Source: Granulicella sp. S156 (GTDB taxonomy: Bacteria; Acidobacteriota; Terriglobia; Terriglobales; Acidobacteriaceae). From it: a stretch of 64,000 bases of DNA. The position numbers and the translations under genes were made by a program. Where the stretch lies: positions 124,001-188,000 of the forward strand of contig NZ_LMUH01000013.1 in NCBI RefSeq assembly GCF_009766105.1, written 5' to 3'. Positions 54,515 through 62,608 of the stretch are shown here, in pieces (within the stretch, counting starts at the first letter, position 1; each line of letters opens with the position of its first letter). Under the pieces are notes generated by a model. It was not told where the DNA came from and searched no databases. It saw nothing but the letters and a program-made list of their open reading frames with translations.

Positions 54515-55127
54515 TTGCAATCCTTTCTCTATCCGCAAGTGACTTGCTTAAAACGCCAAGCGGAGTATTGAGCTTTGCACTTCCTGGGACTAAGCCAACG
54601 GCAAACTCGATTGACTGACTGGAGATCGCGGATCGCGAAGACGAGTGACCTGCTGAGTAATGAACCAGCGATAAGCATCGTGTTGACGCTGGAGCATAGC
54701 CATTAGCATCTATCGCGTCGATAACGGAGCGATCAGGCATAGATTTCTGCATTTGCAGCTTTTGTCCGGCTGCCTCAGCCAAGATTGACAGAACAAGTTG
54801 ATTCAAACTCACCCCATCATTTTTTGCGAGATCAACGAGCTTTTTATGTAATGAGCGTGGAACGCGCTGAAGCCACTTTCCGCTTGGGAGTTCGTCTTCC
54901 CCCTCAGGCTTTGGGATAGGTAAATCAGCTTTTAATGCTGCAGCTATCCAAAGCTCCTTGGCATCTTGAAGATGTCCAATAGCCTCCATTTCATCCTGCC
55001 CATCTGCAACGCAACCTTCCAACTCCTTTACTCGCGCAATGATGTCTCCATCTTCATCACGTTGAAGAATGGTTGTGTACGGAAGCTTCATATACTCCCG
55101 CAGTGTCTTTTCCATTTTGCTATTCAT
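54504..55127 (-). CDS. hicB: HicB-family antitoxin with long C-terminal extension
   Basis: A 207-residue antitoxin. The N-terminal partial RNase-H-like HicB domain (about 17-72: 'YTTILQRDEDGDIIARVKELEGC', 'EAIGHLQDAKELWIAAAL') is followed by a ribbon-helix-helix domain (about 83-122: 'GKWLQRVPRSLHKKLVDLAK', 'SLNQLVLSILAEAAG'). Residues about 124-207 exceed the usual HicB length (110-150) and are Ser/Ala-rich with hydrophobic patches. In known toxin-antitoxin-chaperone systems such an extension is the chaperone-addiction region. It overlaps hicA by 8 bases and the chaperone gene by 11. Confidence 0.88.
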   Translation of the reverse strand: MNSKMEKTLREYMKLPYTTILQRDEDGDIIARVKELEGCVADGQDEMEAIGHLQDAKELWIAAALKADLPIPKPEGEDELPSGKWLQRVPRSLHKKLVDLAKNDGVSLNQLVLSILAEAAGQKLQMQKSMPDRSVIDAIDANGYAPASTRCLSLVHYSAGHSSSRSAISSQSIEFAVGLVPGSAKLNTPLGVLSKSLADRERIASGY

Positions 55128-55386
55128 ACCAACCCGTCTTGATCATGGCGTTCAGGAAGTCTTTGATGTATGCGGCCTTGAGTTGTTTGAACTCCTTCTT
55201 ATGGATGCAAATGACGAAGATGGTGTCTTCGAAACGCCAGATCTTCATATGAGCATTGCCGCCGGTTTCAACTTCTCCGAACTGCTTTAGTTGATGCATC
55301 ACCCAGTCAATATCTGCAAGCGTGACGTCCTTTGGCTCTGCAGCGAGTTCTAAAATTCTCGTCCTGACTTTTTCGGCAGATGCCAT
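55120..55386 (-). CDS. hicA: HicA-like mRNA interferase toxin
   Basis: An 88-residue protein with a dsRBD-like HicA fold: 'LADIDWVMHQLKQFGEVETGG' (helix 1), the active-site histidine block 'GNAHMKIWRFEDTIFVICIH' and 'LKAAYIKDFLNAM' (helix 2). The G-N-A-H replaces the usual G-S-H. HicA toxins cut mRNA and arrest growth. First gene of the three-gene operon. The identification is moderate because HicA proteins are short and diverged; the HicB neighbour supports it. Confidence 0.78.
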   Translation of the reverse strand: MASAEKVRTRILELAAEPKDVTLADIDWVMHQLKQFGEVETGGNAHMKIWRFEDTIFVICIHKKEFKQLKAAYIKDFLNAMIKTGWYE

Positions 55387-55451
55387 TGAGAGGTCAATCC
55401 TAAATACTTACTTTGGGCAGGGGGATTCATACTTGACTCCTCATGTGCTAG

Positions 55452-55485
55452 TGATACTATATGCAGTATCATAGCTATTGTACAA
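55452..55485 (-). promoter_or_regulatory. Promoter and operator of the hicA-hicB-chaperone operon
   Basis: On the minus strand: TTGTAC (+ strand 55480-55485) and TATAGT (+ strand 55456-55461), 18 bp apart. A perfect 7-bp dyad TGATACT-N6-AGTATCA (55452-55471) covers the -10 box, the natural binding site for the ribbon-helix-helix part of HicB. Confidence 0.65.
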
Positions 55486-55670
55486 GCTCAATCTTAAATG
55501 AGAAAGCCGGACATGGTTTGCGTCCATGCCCGGCTGGTGGCGTCACCGCCTGCCACTCGGTAAGCAGAGTAGCGTATCGGCCAACTCTACGTTGTTGTAG
55601 GGGCCGTCTGCAAGCCCTCTTGATCTCGGCGGATCAACCAACGGGTTATTCAGACTCGTGAGAGGAACAA

Positions 55671-56006
55671 ATGATTACTTTTGAAACTACCGATCCAGCT
55701 GCATTGCTCAATAAAATCAAGGCCGGGATTGACAGTGGCCACATCGTTACATGGTCATACGATAGCAATGGTGACTTTACTCATAGTGTCCCACAGTGGA
55801 AGTATCAGGCTTGGGTTCGCCCGAGCATTGCTGCTTCTGCTCTGACGTTTGTGATCGTTGGGCGTTCTGATGTTCGTCTTTCAGTTGAAACGTACGCTAT
55901 TTACCATGGGCGCTTTCTCGAAATGATGCTTGCGCATTTCGACAAGAGTTTTACCACTGCGGATTCTACTGCGCTTGCATCGGTTTCCGATCTTATTGCA
56001 GCGTAA
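55671..56006 (+). CDS. Small hypothetical protein next to the TA-chaperone cassette
   Basis: A 111-residue soluble protein ('ITFETTDPAALLNKIKAGID', 'HSVPQWKYQAWVRPSIAAS', 'SVETYAIYHGRFLEMMLAHF') without signal peptide or membrane segment. AGAGGAAC lies just before ATG 55671. It is divergent from the hicA operon, with 284 bases between. I do not recognise the family; it could be an accessory or immunity-type gene of the island. Confidence 0.72.
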   Translation: MITFETTDPAALLNKIKAGIDSGHIVTWSYDSNGDFTHSVPQWKYQAWVRPSIAASALTFVIVGRSDVRLSVETYAIYHGRFLEMMLAHFDKSFTTADSTALASVSDLIAA

Positions 56007-56014
56007 GAAGCGCT

Positions 56015-56080
56015 CGGGTGCCCATCCATTGCGTACGTTGCGGTGAATGGGCCCATCGGGCAACGCAGCCGCTCCTGCTG
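56015..56080. repeat. REP-like repeat, family D (copy 1)
   Basis: GGGTGCCCATCCATTGCG, then a complementary GCGGTGAATGGG, then CCATCGGGCAACGC and CTCCTGCT. The start, the palindromic centre and the end are shared in outline with copies at 56942-57005 and 58274-58320. Confidence 0.6.
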
Positions 56081-56265
56081 ATGCTGTAGGCCCACCACCA
56101 CCCGGAAGGGCACGGTTTCAACCGTGCCGTAAAAGCCGGGCCAAAGGCTCGTACCGCTCTGCCGAAGGCCGGAGTGGAGGCGCAGCCGTAACGACTGAAT
56201 TGCCTTCCTCCATGTAACCAAGAGGTATGGGGTAACGGCTAAAATGCGCACATGTCTGTGCCGCC

Positions 56266-56410
56266 GAGAACCGCCATTGCCGGCATAGCCGCCGGTGTCT
56301 CTTCCGGGTCGAGGCAAGAGTCAGGCTCTTCATCGAGACATTACAGCACTATCGTGCCGAGGGGCTCTACAAGCTCTATGCTTTCGTTGTTATGGGTGAC
56401 GTTGTCGATG
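56266..56410 (+). pseudogene. Remnant of a REP-associated tyrosine transposase (RAYT)
   Basis: The frame starting at 56266 reads 'NRHCRHSRRCLF', then 'VRLFIETLQHYRAEGLYKLY' and 'AFVVMGDVVDD', which matches the N-terminal part of IS200-like RAYT proteins ('..ALFVETLRHYR..LYAFVVMPDHVH'). The HUH histidines expected after 'FVVM' are lost (GDVVD for PDHVH) and the remaining two thirds of the gene, including the catalytic Tyr, are absent. It is a dead fragment among REP-like repeats. Identification by eye. Confidence 0.6.
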
Positions 56411-56494
56411 ACAAAAAGGAAGTTCTGGTTAACTGTTTCCGGAGTCAAACTGTCCGGCGGCTGCGTCTCTAACGGCAGAGGAATGGTGCGCCCC

Positions 56495-56935
56495 ATGAAA
56501 TTTGTCCTCCCCCTGTTGCTGTTGTGTTCGTTTTCGTTGGCACATGGCCAAGGTTGCCCAGCGGGTCAGCAAAAGGATCCGGCGACGCTGGTTCAGATCG
56601 AGCAAGTCTGGCTGCGAGCCGCGGAGCAGCACGATAAGGCTGCGCTAGAGTGCATTCTGGCAGATGAATTCGAAGAGGCTGACTTTGATGGCTCACTGAT
56701 CGACCGCCGCGCAATGCTGGCGACCACCGCGAAGCCGAGCGCCGTTCCCTTCGAATTGTCTGACTTGCATGCGTATGTGCATGGCGATTCCGCGTATGTC
56801 CGCGGGGTAGGCGGGATAAGAAGCGCTGACGGAAAATTCCACGCGAAGAATCGCTTCACCGATATTTTTGTCTATCGCGATGGACGCTGGCAGTGTGTAG
56901 CCGGCCATGAATCGCATTTTCCTGAAGAACGTTAG
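56495..56935 (+). CDS. Secreted NTF2-like protein (DUF4440/SnoaL-type)
   Basis: A 146-residue protein with a signal peptide (1-18, ending AHGQ) and an NTF2-like cone domain: 'VQIEQVWLRAAEQHDKAALE', 'ILADEFEEADFDGSLIDRRA', 'YVRGVGGIRSADGKF', 'FTDIFVYRDGRWQCVAGHES'. This is the DUF4440 pattern; members range from small-molecule binding to catalysis. ATG 56495 starts the signal peptide, although the nearest RBS-like AGAGG is about 13 bases upstream. The frame upstream to 56252 overlaps the transposase remnant and is not coding here. Confidence 0.8.
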   Translation: MKFVLPLLLLCSFSLAHGQGCPAGQQKDPATLVQIEQVWLRAAEQHDKAALECILADEFEEADFDGSLIDRRAMLATTAKPSAVPFELSDLHAYVHGDSAYVRGVGGIRSADGKFHAKNRFTDIFVYRDGRWQCVAGHESHFPEER

Positions 56936-56941
56936 CTAGCA

Positions 56942-57005
56942 GCCGGGCACCCCACATCTCGCTTCTGAGATGTGGGCCATCGCGCAACGCGCGACCGTTC
57001 CTGCT
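56942..57005. repeat. REP-like repeat, family D (copy 2)
   Basis: GCCGGGCACCCCACATCTCG, then CGAGATGTGGG-type complement, then CCATCGCGCAACGCGCG and TTCCTGCT. It follows the NTF2-like gene. Confidence 0.65.
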
Positions 57006-57063
57006 AAGGAATTAGACCGGATCACGAATCGGAAGGTCGGGGCTTACGCCCTGGCCTTTTGAT

Positions 57064-57615
57064 CTATGGGGTCGTGACTGCGGGAGCGGCGGCGGGTTCG
57101 ACAGGGGCTTTGCGGCGGAGGATGCCAGCAGAGATGAGAGTCATGATAAGGCCGACGGGAAAGGGCTCCATGAAGGTGTAGGCCATGTTGACGAAGGGAT
57201 TCTGGTAGAGCTGCTGAGAGCGCTGTATGGCAGCGACCCGCGCGGCGGTGGTGGCGGGATCAAGTCCGGAGGACTGGACCTTGTGAATCTGCGCGGCGAA
57301 GTAGCTGTCCATGAAGTGGGGCATGAAGTTGAAGTAGAGGACCTCCCACGTGGCGACGTAGCAGACGCAAGTGATGAGGGCGATCAGGATGCCGCAGGCG
57401 AAGGCGCGGCCGAAGGAAATTTGGCCGGCCAGGGTGTTGTCGCGGTAGCTGCGGATGCCGAAGTAGATGAGCAGGAACGACGCCACCAGGTTGGCGTAGC
57501 CGAGAACCAGGCTGTGGCCAGAGCCGATCTTGTCGAAGAGGAGAACCGAGCCGTCCATAAGGACGGACATGATGAGGCCGGCGATGAGGCCGAAGGCAAG
57601 GACGGTTTTCTTCAT
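57064..57615 (-). CDS. DUF4199-family membrane protein
   Basis: A 183-residue protein with four membrane helices (about 5-25, 38-58, 75-95, 145-168), like the DUF4199 family: 'LAGQISFGRAFACGILIALI' between helices two and three and 'NPFVNMAYTFMEPFPVGLIM' before the last. Function unknown. ATG 57615 has AAGGAG seven bases upstream; the frame reading back to 57834 overlaps the LuxR gene and is not used. It probably belongs with that regulator, which ends 137 bases upstream on the same strand. Confidence 0.87.
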   Translation of the reverse strand: MKKTVLAFGLIAGLIMSVLMDGSVLLFDKIGSGHSLVLGYANLVASFLLIYFGIRSYRDNTLAGQISFGRAFACGILIALITCVCYVATWEVLYFNFMPHFMDSYFAAQIHKVQSSGLDPATTAARVAAIQRSQQLYQNPFVNMAYTFMEPFPVGLIMTLISAGILRRKAPVEPAAAPAVTTP

Positions 57616-57751
57616 GGGAGGGCTCCTTGTGCGAGTGAGGATGGAGTCACTATGCGGTGTAGCGGGGCCGGATGTCGTCATCCATTCGGATGATTTTTGA
57701 GGAATGGAGCGGAAATCGTGCTTTCGGGTGACGCGTGCTTTGGGTGAGACA

Positions 57752-58222
57752 TCAGGGCAGGAGACCGAGTTCTTTGCCGCGCTGGACGGCCTGGGTGCGA
57801 CGGACAGCTCCGAGCTTGTCGAAGGTGCGGGCACAGTGAGTCTTGACGGTGTTTTCGGAGACGAAAAGCTGCGTGGCGATCTCGCGATTGCTGAAGCCGC
57901 CGGCGATCAGGGTGAGGATTTCGAGCTCGCGTGCCGTGATGCCGAGGGTCTGCTGGCGGGTCGTATTGGGAGCGAAGGATTCGAGGGCGGGGGCCTCCGC
58001 GGGGACAGGCACTTCTCTCACCACGACCGTTTCGCGGATGGTTTCGCGACTGCGCGTGATGCGGAGGCCGAGCCAGATGCCGAAGGTCGCGAACAGGATG
58101 GCGACGAGCGCGCTGTAGAGCTCCACGGAGTGCTCGATGATGACGAAGCGGTATTCGGTGTATTGGAGGGTGGCGATGAGGAGGCCGCCGACGAGACCGA
58201 AGATGAGGACGTGGCGCTTCAT
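57752..58222 (-). CDS. Membrane-anchored LuxR-type transcriptional regulator
   Basis: A 156-residue protein with two N-terminal membrane helices (about 5-20 and 32-55), a short linker and a LuxR HTH domain (about 92-152: 'GITARELEILTLIAGGFSNR', 'VSENTVKTHCARTFDKLG'). It has no receiver domain. Small membrane-bound LuxR proteins paired with DUF4199 genes occur in acidobacteria and Bacteroidetes; they may sense membrane state directly. It is followed by the DUF4199 gene, probably its target or partner. Confidence 0.88.
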   Translation of the reverse strand: MKRHVLIFGLVGGLLIATLQYTEYRFVIIEHSVELYSALVAILFATFGIWLGLRITRSRETIRETVVVREVPVPAEAPALESFAPNTTRQQTLGITARELEILTLIAGGFSNREIATQLFVSENTVKTHCARTFDKLGAVRRTQAVQRGKELGLLP

Positions 58223-58273
58223 GATGAGGTTGTGAAGAAGTATAACGGAGACGGCGAGGAAGTGGTTTCACCG

Positions 58274-58320
58274 GCCGGGTGCCCCACATCTCGTTTCTGC
58301 GCTGCGTGCCATCGCGCAAA
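58274..58320. repeat. REP-like repeat, family D (copy 3)
   Basis: GCCGGGTGCCCCACATCTCG, then GCTGCGTGCCATCGCGCAAA. It shares its first 20 bases with copy 2 except for two changes, and lies upstream of the LuxR gene. Confidence 0.65.
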
Positions 58321-58603
58321 GAGGATGTGTAAAACCGCGCCGCCAGATCATTCTTGATCGGCAACACCTGAATGCGATCTGGCATCACAACAGAAAGCAC
58401 AAAACTTATAAACCCCTTTGACGCAATCTCGATAAGAATCCTGGCGCGAGCCTCGATTTGGAAGACATAGCGTCGATTAATAAATAACCGCAGTAATCAA
58501 GAAGGTACTGGCAATAACAATTCTCAGCAGCCCCGCGCACGCATTTTTATGCGATGTCCCCGTGCGTCTGGGCTCACCGAGAGGGCCAAATATCAGTCGC
58601 TAT

Positions 58604-58713
58604 GTAAACGTTTCCTCGCCGCCGCTCGAAAAACTACGTTAGCGTTTAAGTATGGGATTTCACGGTATCGTAAACGTTTACACGGTTGACAAGGCTTAAG
58701 CTGGCCATATAAG
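58604..58713 (+). promoter_or_regulatory. Promoter with LacI-type operators before the third receptor
   Basis: The perfect palindrome GTAAACGTTTAC (58670-58681) and a second near-copy GTAAACGTTTCC (58604-58615) match the LacI/CcpA-type core. TTGACA (58686-58691) and TATAAG (58708-58713), 16 bp apart, follow directly. This suggests sugar-responsive control. The rest of 58323-58603 holds no gene that I can see. Confidence 0.65.
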
Positions 58714-58759
58714 CTGCCGCCCATCAGATTGCATTACTTTTTCAGAGGCCGAAGCACCC

Positions 58760-61700
58760 ATGACGAACTTCAATAATGAGCAGGAATCCTACATCGCTCT
58801 ATCATCGCGATCGATCAAGCTCTCCAAAACAAACCTAAAAAAACCGCTCTCAAGTCGAGACCAATCTCTCAGTAGTTATTCGTTTAAATCAACCTATTTC
58901 GCATGTATCTTTGCGATCATTTTTTCTCTGCTGGGCGGGACCGCAGCCCATGCCCAGTTGGATCAGGGCACCCTTGCTGGAACCGTGCACGACAGTACCG
59001 GCGCCGCCATCCCCAACGCCACCGTCACCCTGGTCGATGAAGCGACAGGGCTCTCTCTGGTCCGCTCGTCCGATAGCGAGGGAATCTTTACCTTCACCCC
59101 GATCAAAATCGGCAGCTATAAGGTCACCGTCTCCGCGCAGGGCTTCTCCAAGTCCGAACAAAAGGGGCTCGTCGTCAATGCTTCCGCGCGTATTGAGGTG
59201 CCGATAACGCTTGCTGCCGGTGCCGTTACCGAGACCGTCGAGGTCACCACGGACCCTGCAATATTGCAGACTGATAATTCCTCCACGGGGGCAACTATCC
59301 CCGCAGCGGCAATCGTTTCGACCCCTTTGGTTACGCGAAATCCTATCTTCATCGCACAGCTTACTCCTGGAGTTGCTCCAGCTGCGCAAGGAACCCGCGG
59401 CACGAATGGTGGTGATTTTTCGGCCAACGGCCAACGGACTGGACAGAACAACTACATCTTTGATGGCGTCGATAACAACGCCATGTTGGTCGATGAACCC
59501 AGCGGTGCCATGTACGTCATCAAGCCGATTCCTGAATCGCTTGCTGAATTCAAAGTTCAGACCTCCAGCTATAACTCGGAGCTTGGCCGCGCGGCTGGTG
59601 CAGTAGTCATCGCGAGTATGAAATCGGGATCCAACCAGATTCACGGCTCTTTGTGGGAGTACTGGCGGAATGACATCCTTAATGCTCGTGACTACTTTGA
59701 ACCCTCCAAACCGAAGTATCGCCAGAACCAGTTTGGCGCAGCCATCGGCGGACCGATCCTCAAGAACAAGCTCTTCTTCTTCGGTGATGTGGAAGGAAAC
59801 CGCGTTATCTTCGGCCAGAGTTCCATCAACACCGTTCCCACTCTCAAAATGAGAACGGGCGACTTCAGCGAATTGCTGAGCGCCACGGATACAGGTGGCA
59901 GTCCGAAGACACTCTATCCAGCGGGTACAAACAGCAGCATCAACCCTAACCCCACTCCGTTGAATTGCAACGGCGCGATAAATGTCATTTGCCCGGCCCA
60001 AATCGACGCCGTAGCGCAAGGACTTTTCAACCTTCTACCAGCCCCGAACTATGGTGCCTCCGGCCAGACGTACAGTAACTATCAGTTTCTGGGCGGAGCG
60101 AAGGACAACACTGTCCAGTACGATGGACGCCTGGACTGGAACCTAAGCCAGAAAGATCAGATATTCACCAAATATAGTGTCGTCAATGAGCAGCAAACGT
60201 ATCCAAGCCCCTTCGGCATACTCGATGGTTCAGGTTTTGGCACGAGTGGCAACGTCACAGATAAGGCACGCCAGTTCACCCTCTCGGAGACGCACTTCTT
60301 CACGTCGACTTTGGCCAACGAATTTCGAGTTGGCTATAACTGGATCAATGCGCAGTACGCACAACCCAACGCCGATACGGATCTTTCCCCACAGTTTGGG
60401 CTCGGGGGCATTCCCTTCGAGTCAGGGAACGGCGGTTTGCCATTCTTCGATTTTGGCGGGGGCCAGAATCTCGGAACCAGTACCAATCCGAACCCTACCT
60501 CCTTCGGCTCAGCACAGTATCTTCCTACCAACGAATTCGAGAATGTCGCCCAGCTTCTGGACAACGTCTCCAAGACGATTGGCAAGCACAGCCTGAAGTT
60601 CGGTTTCAATCTACAGAGGATTCGTATTCAGACTCTGCAGATACCGCAGGCACGTGGATACTACGACTTCACCGGCAAGTTCACGGAAGATCAAGCCAAT
60701 CAAGCCAACTCCGGCTTTGGCGGGGCCGACTTCCTGCTCGACCAGATGAACACGGCCTCGGTTTCAAACTTCTCGTTGGTACACGACCAACGCTGGTATC
60801 GCAGTGCGTACTTTCAGGACGACTGGCGCGTAAGCTCAGCCCTGACCATCAACATGGGACTTCGCTATGACTACTTCCAGCCATTTGTAGAATTGAATGG
60901 CCGGCAAGCTAACTTTTTGATTGATTACGACAACAACACTGCGACCTACCTGCTTCCCAATGATGCCAAGCAATACACATTGCCAGCGGCGTTTCTCAAC
61001 GAACTCGCCGCCAACAATGTGCCCGTCGTTTACGACAATAATCCTGCGTTGACGGATGCCCAAAAAACAAACTTTGGGCCACGTTTCGGTTTTGCTTATT
61101 CTGCAAATAACAAGCTGGTGATTCGCGGCGGGTATGGGATCTTCTTCGGGGGCTTTGAGAATGTGGGTTTCAGCCCAAATCTTGCCCTCAATGCTCCGTT
61201 CCTTTTTACCTCGAACTTTAGCAGTGGTGGCTGCGCACCAGGCCCGGGCAACTGCGCTAACAATGGCATCACGCTTGAGAATGGATTTACCACAGCACTG
61301 TCTGCTGGACTGTCCAATTACATAACGACTCCGGGTATCAATATGTATCCGAAGACGTTGAAGACAGCCTATACGCAGGGGTTCAATCTTGCGCTGCAGT
61401 ATCAGCTTCCCGACAACTCAACGCTTACCGCTGCTTATGTCGGAGCCTTGGGCGATCACATCACTTCGAACCCCTCCGCCAATCAGATCCCTTATTTGCT
61501 GACTCCCGGAGCTTCCGTGCAGGCGAACCGGCCGTTCAATCAATTCTCTGGAGGGTCACTTGAAGCCAACGGCAGCAGCTCTAACTTCAACAGCCTCCAG
61601 GTTACTGGAGAGCATCGCGCCAGGGGCGGTCTGTATTTTATGGCCAACTATACCTGGTCCAAGAGCCTGGATGACTCCACCCAGCCGCTCGGCGGAACAA

Positions 61701-62389
61701 ACGGATCTAATTATCGCAACTGGAGGCAGTTGGGCTTTGGCTATGATTATGGCCCAACCGCAACGGACACTCGTCACCGCTTCATTCTGAACTCTCAATA
61801 TCAATTGCCTGTAGGGAATGGGCGCAAATACCTGAATCAGTCGAGGGTGTTGGATGCGCTTGTGGGTGGTTTCAACCTGAGTCTCCTCTTCCGTGTTGAG
61901 ACGGGTCAGCCAAATCTGGTGACCGCAGGCAATAATCCTACCAATGGAGCAGGCAACGCAGATGCTGTAAGGATTGGTAATCCTTTCGCGACGGGTGGCT
62001 CCAACCCCGACCCCAGCGTAGCCTGCGCTACGAAGACGCGTACGGTTAAGACCTGGTTCAACCCTTGCGCCTATACCAACCCTCCTGTAGCTGATGGACC
62101 TGATGACATCGCAGCTTATGGCCCACCGCTGCGCCAGGTTGTTTATGGACCGGGGTACAACCGCCTCGACCTGTCTCTTTCCAAGACCTTCCCGCTGTGG
62201 CATCAAACCACACTGGACTTCCGTGCAGATCTGTACAACGCGCTCAACACTCCAACCTATGGTCCGCCCAATACAACGGTAGGATCCGGCTTCGGACAAA
62301 TATCCAGCACACGTTTTGGTGGATCGGGAATCGCAGCGGAATCGCCGGATGCTCGGGTCGCTCAATTCTCAGCCAAGCTCCACTTCTAA
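58760..62389 (+). CDS. Oar-like TonB-dependent receptor
   Basis: A 1209-residue outer-membrane receptor of the Oar/SusC-like group in acidobacteria. A long N-terminus precedes the signal helix (about 45-68, ending AHAQ), then comes a carboxypeptidase-regulatory domain (70-160: 'GTLAGTVHDSTGAAIPNATV', 'SEGIFTFTPIKIGSYKVTV'), a plug (about 185-280: 'RTGQNNYIFDGVDNNAMLVD') and a large barrel ending 'VAQFSAKLHF' with a terminal Phe. LacI-type operators upstream suggest a carbohydrate substrate. ATG 58760 is kept although the start could be nearer the signal helix. A terminator follows. Confidence 0.9.
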   Translation: MTNFNNEQESYIALSSRSIKLSKTNLKKPLSSRDQSLSSYSFKSTYFACIFAIIFSLLGGTAAHAQLDQGTLAGTVHDSTGAAIPNATVTLVDEATGLSLVRSSDSEGIFTFTPIKIGSYKVTVSAQGFSKSEQKGLVVNASARIEVPITLAAGAVTETVEVTTDPAILQTDNSSTGATIPAAAIVSTPLVTRNPIFIAQLTPGVAPAAQGTRGTNGGDFSANGQRTGQNNYIFDGVDNNAMLVDEPSGAMYVIKPIPESLAEFKVQTSSYNSELGRAAGAVVIASMKSGSNQIHGSLWEYWRNDILNARDYFEPSKPKYRQNQFGAAIGGPILKNKLFFFGDVEGNRVIFGQSSINTVPTLKMRTGDFSELLSATDTGGSPKTLYPAGTNSSINPNPTPLNCNGAINVICPAQIDAVAQGLFNLLPAPNYGASGQTYSNYQFLGGAKDNTVQYDGRLDWNLSQKDQIFTKYSVVNEQQTYPSPFGILDGSGFGTSGNVTDKARQFTLSETHFFTSTLANEFRVGYNWINAQYAQPNADTDLSPQFGLGGIPFESGNGGLPFFDFGGGQNLGTSTNPNPTSFGSAQYLPTNEFENVAQLLDNVSKTIGKHSLKFGFNLQRIRIQTLQIPQARGYYDFTGKFTEDQANQANSGFGGADFLLDQMNTASVSNFSLVHDQRWYRSAYFQDDWRVSSALTINMGLRYDYFQPFVELNGRQANFLIDYDNNTATYLLPNDAKQYTLPAAFLNELAANNVPVVYDNNPALTDAQKTNFGPRFGFAYSANNKLVIRGGYGIFFGGFENVGFSPNLALNAPFLFTSNFSSGGCAPGPGNCANNGITLENGFTTALSAGLSNYITTPGINMYPKTLKTAYTQGFNLALQYQLPDNSTLTAAYVGALGDHITSNPSANQIPYLLTPGASVQANRPFNQFSGGSLEANGSSSNFNSLQVTGEHRARGGLYFMANYTWSKSLDDSTQPLGGTNGSNYRNWRQLGFGYDYGPTATDTRHRFILNSQYQLPVGNGRKYLNQSRVLDALVGGFNLSLLFRVETGQPNLVTAGNNPTNGAGNADAVRIGNPFATGGSNPDPSVACATKTRTVKTWFNPCAYTNPPVADGPDDIAAYGPPLRQVVYGPGYNRLDLSLSKTFPLWHQTTLDFRADLYNALNTPTYGPPNTTVGSGFGQISSTRFGGSGIAAESPDARVAQFSAKLHF

Positions 62390-62404
62390 CTAACCTCGTG
62401 TAAT

Positions 62405-62439
62405 AAAAGGGCCGACGCTATAGCAGCGTCGGCCCTTTT
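62405..62439 (+). terminator. Terminator of the third receptor gene
   Basis: A perfect 15-bp stem AAAAGGGCCGACGCT (62405-62419) with its complement (62425-62439), followed by ATTTACC; T/A-flanked, so bidirectional. Confidence 0.9.
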
Positions 62440-62490
62440 ATTTACCGTGCTTTTCGTTGAGTAGTTTTGCTTTTACATAACTACAAATCC

Positions 62491-62551
62491 GTCATCCTGA
62501 GCGAAGTAGTTCGCGTATTTTACGAACTACGTAGTCGAAGGAACCCCGAAG
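62491..62551. repeat. Dispersed repeat of the GTCATCCTGAGCGAAG type
   Basis: GTCATCCTGAGCGAAG, then TAGTTCG-N9-CGAACTA, then GTCGAAGGAACCCCGAAG. Only one copy in this window, but the layout (fixed ends, variable palindromic middle) is like families A and B. Confidence 0.55.
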
Positions 62552-62608
62552 AATTCTACTTACCGATACAGGCCGAACTATTTCAACCTCTAGATTCTTA
62601 CCACCTCT

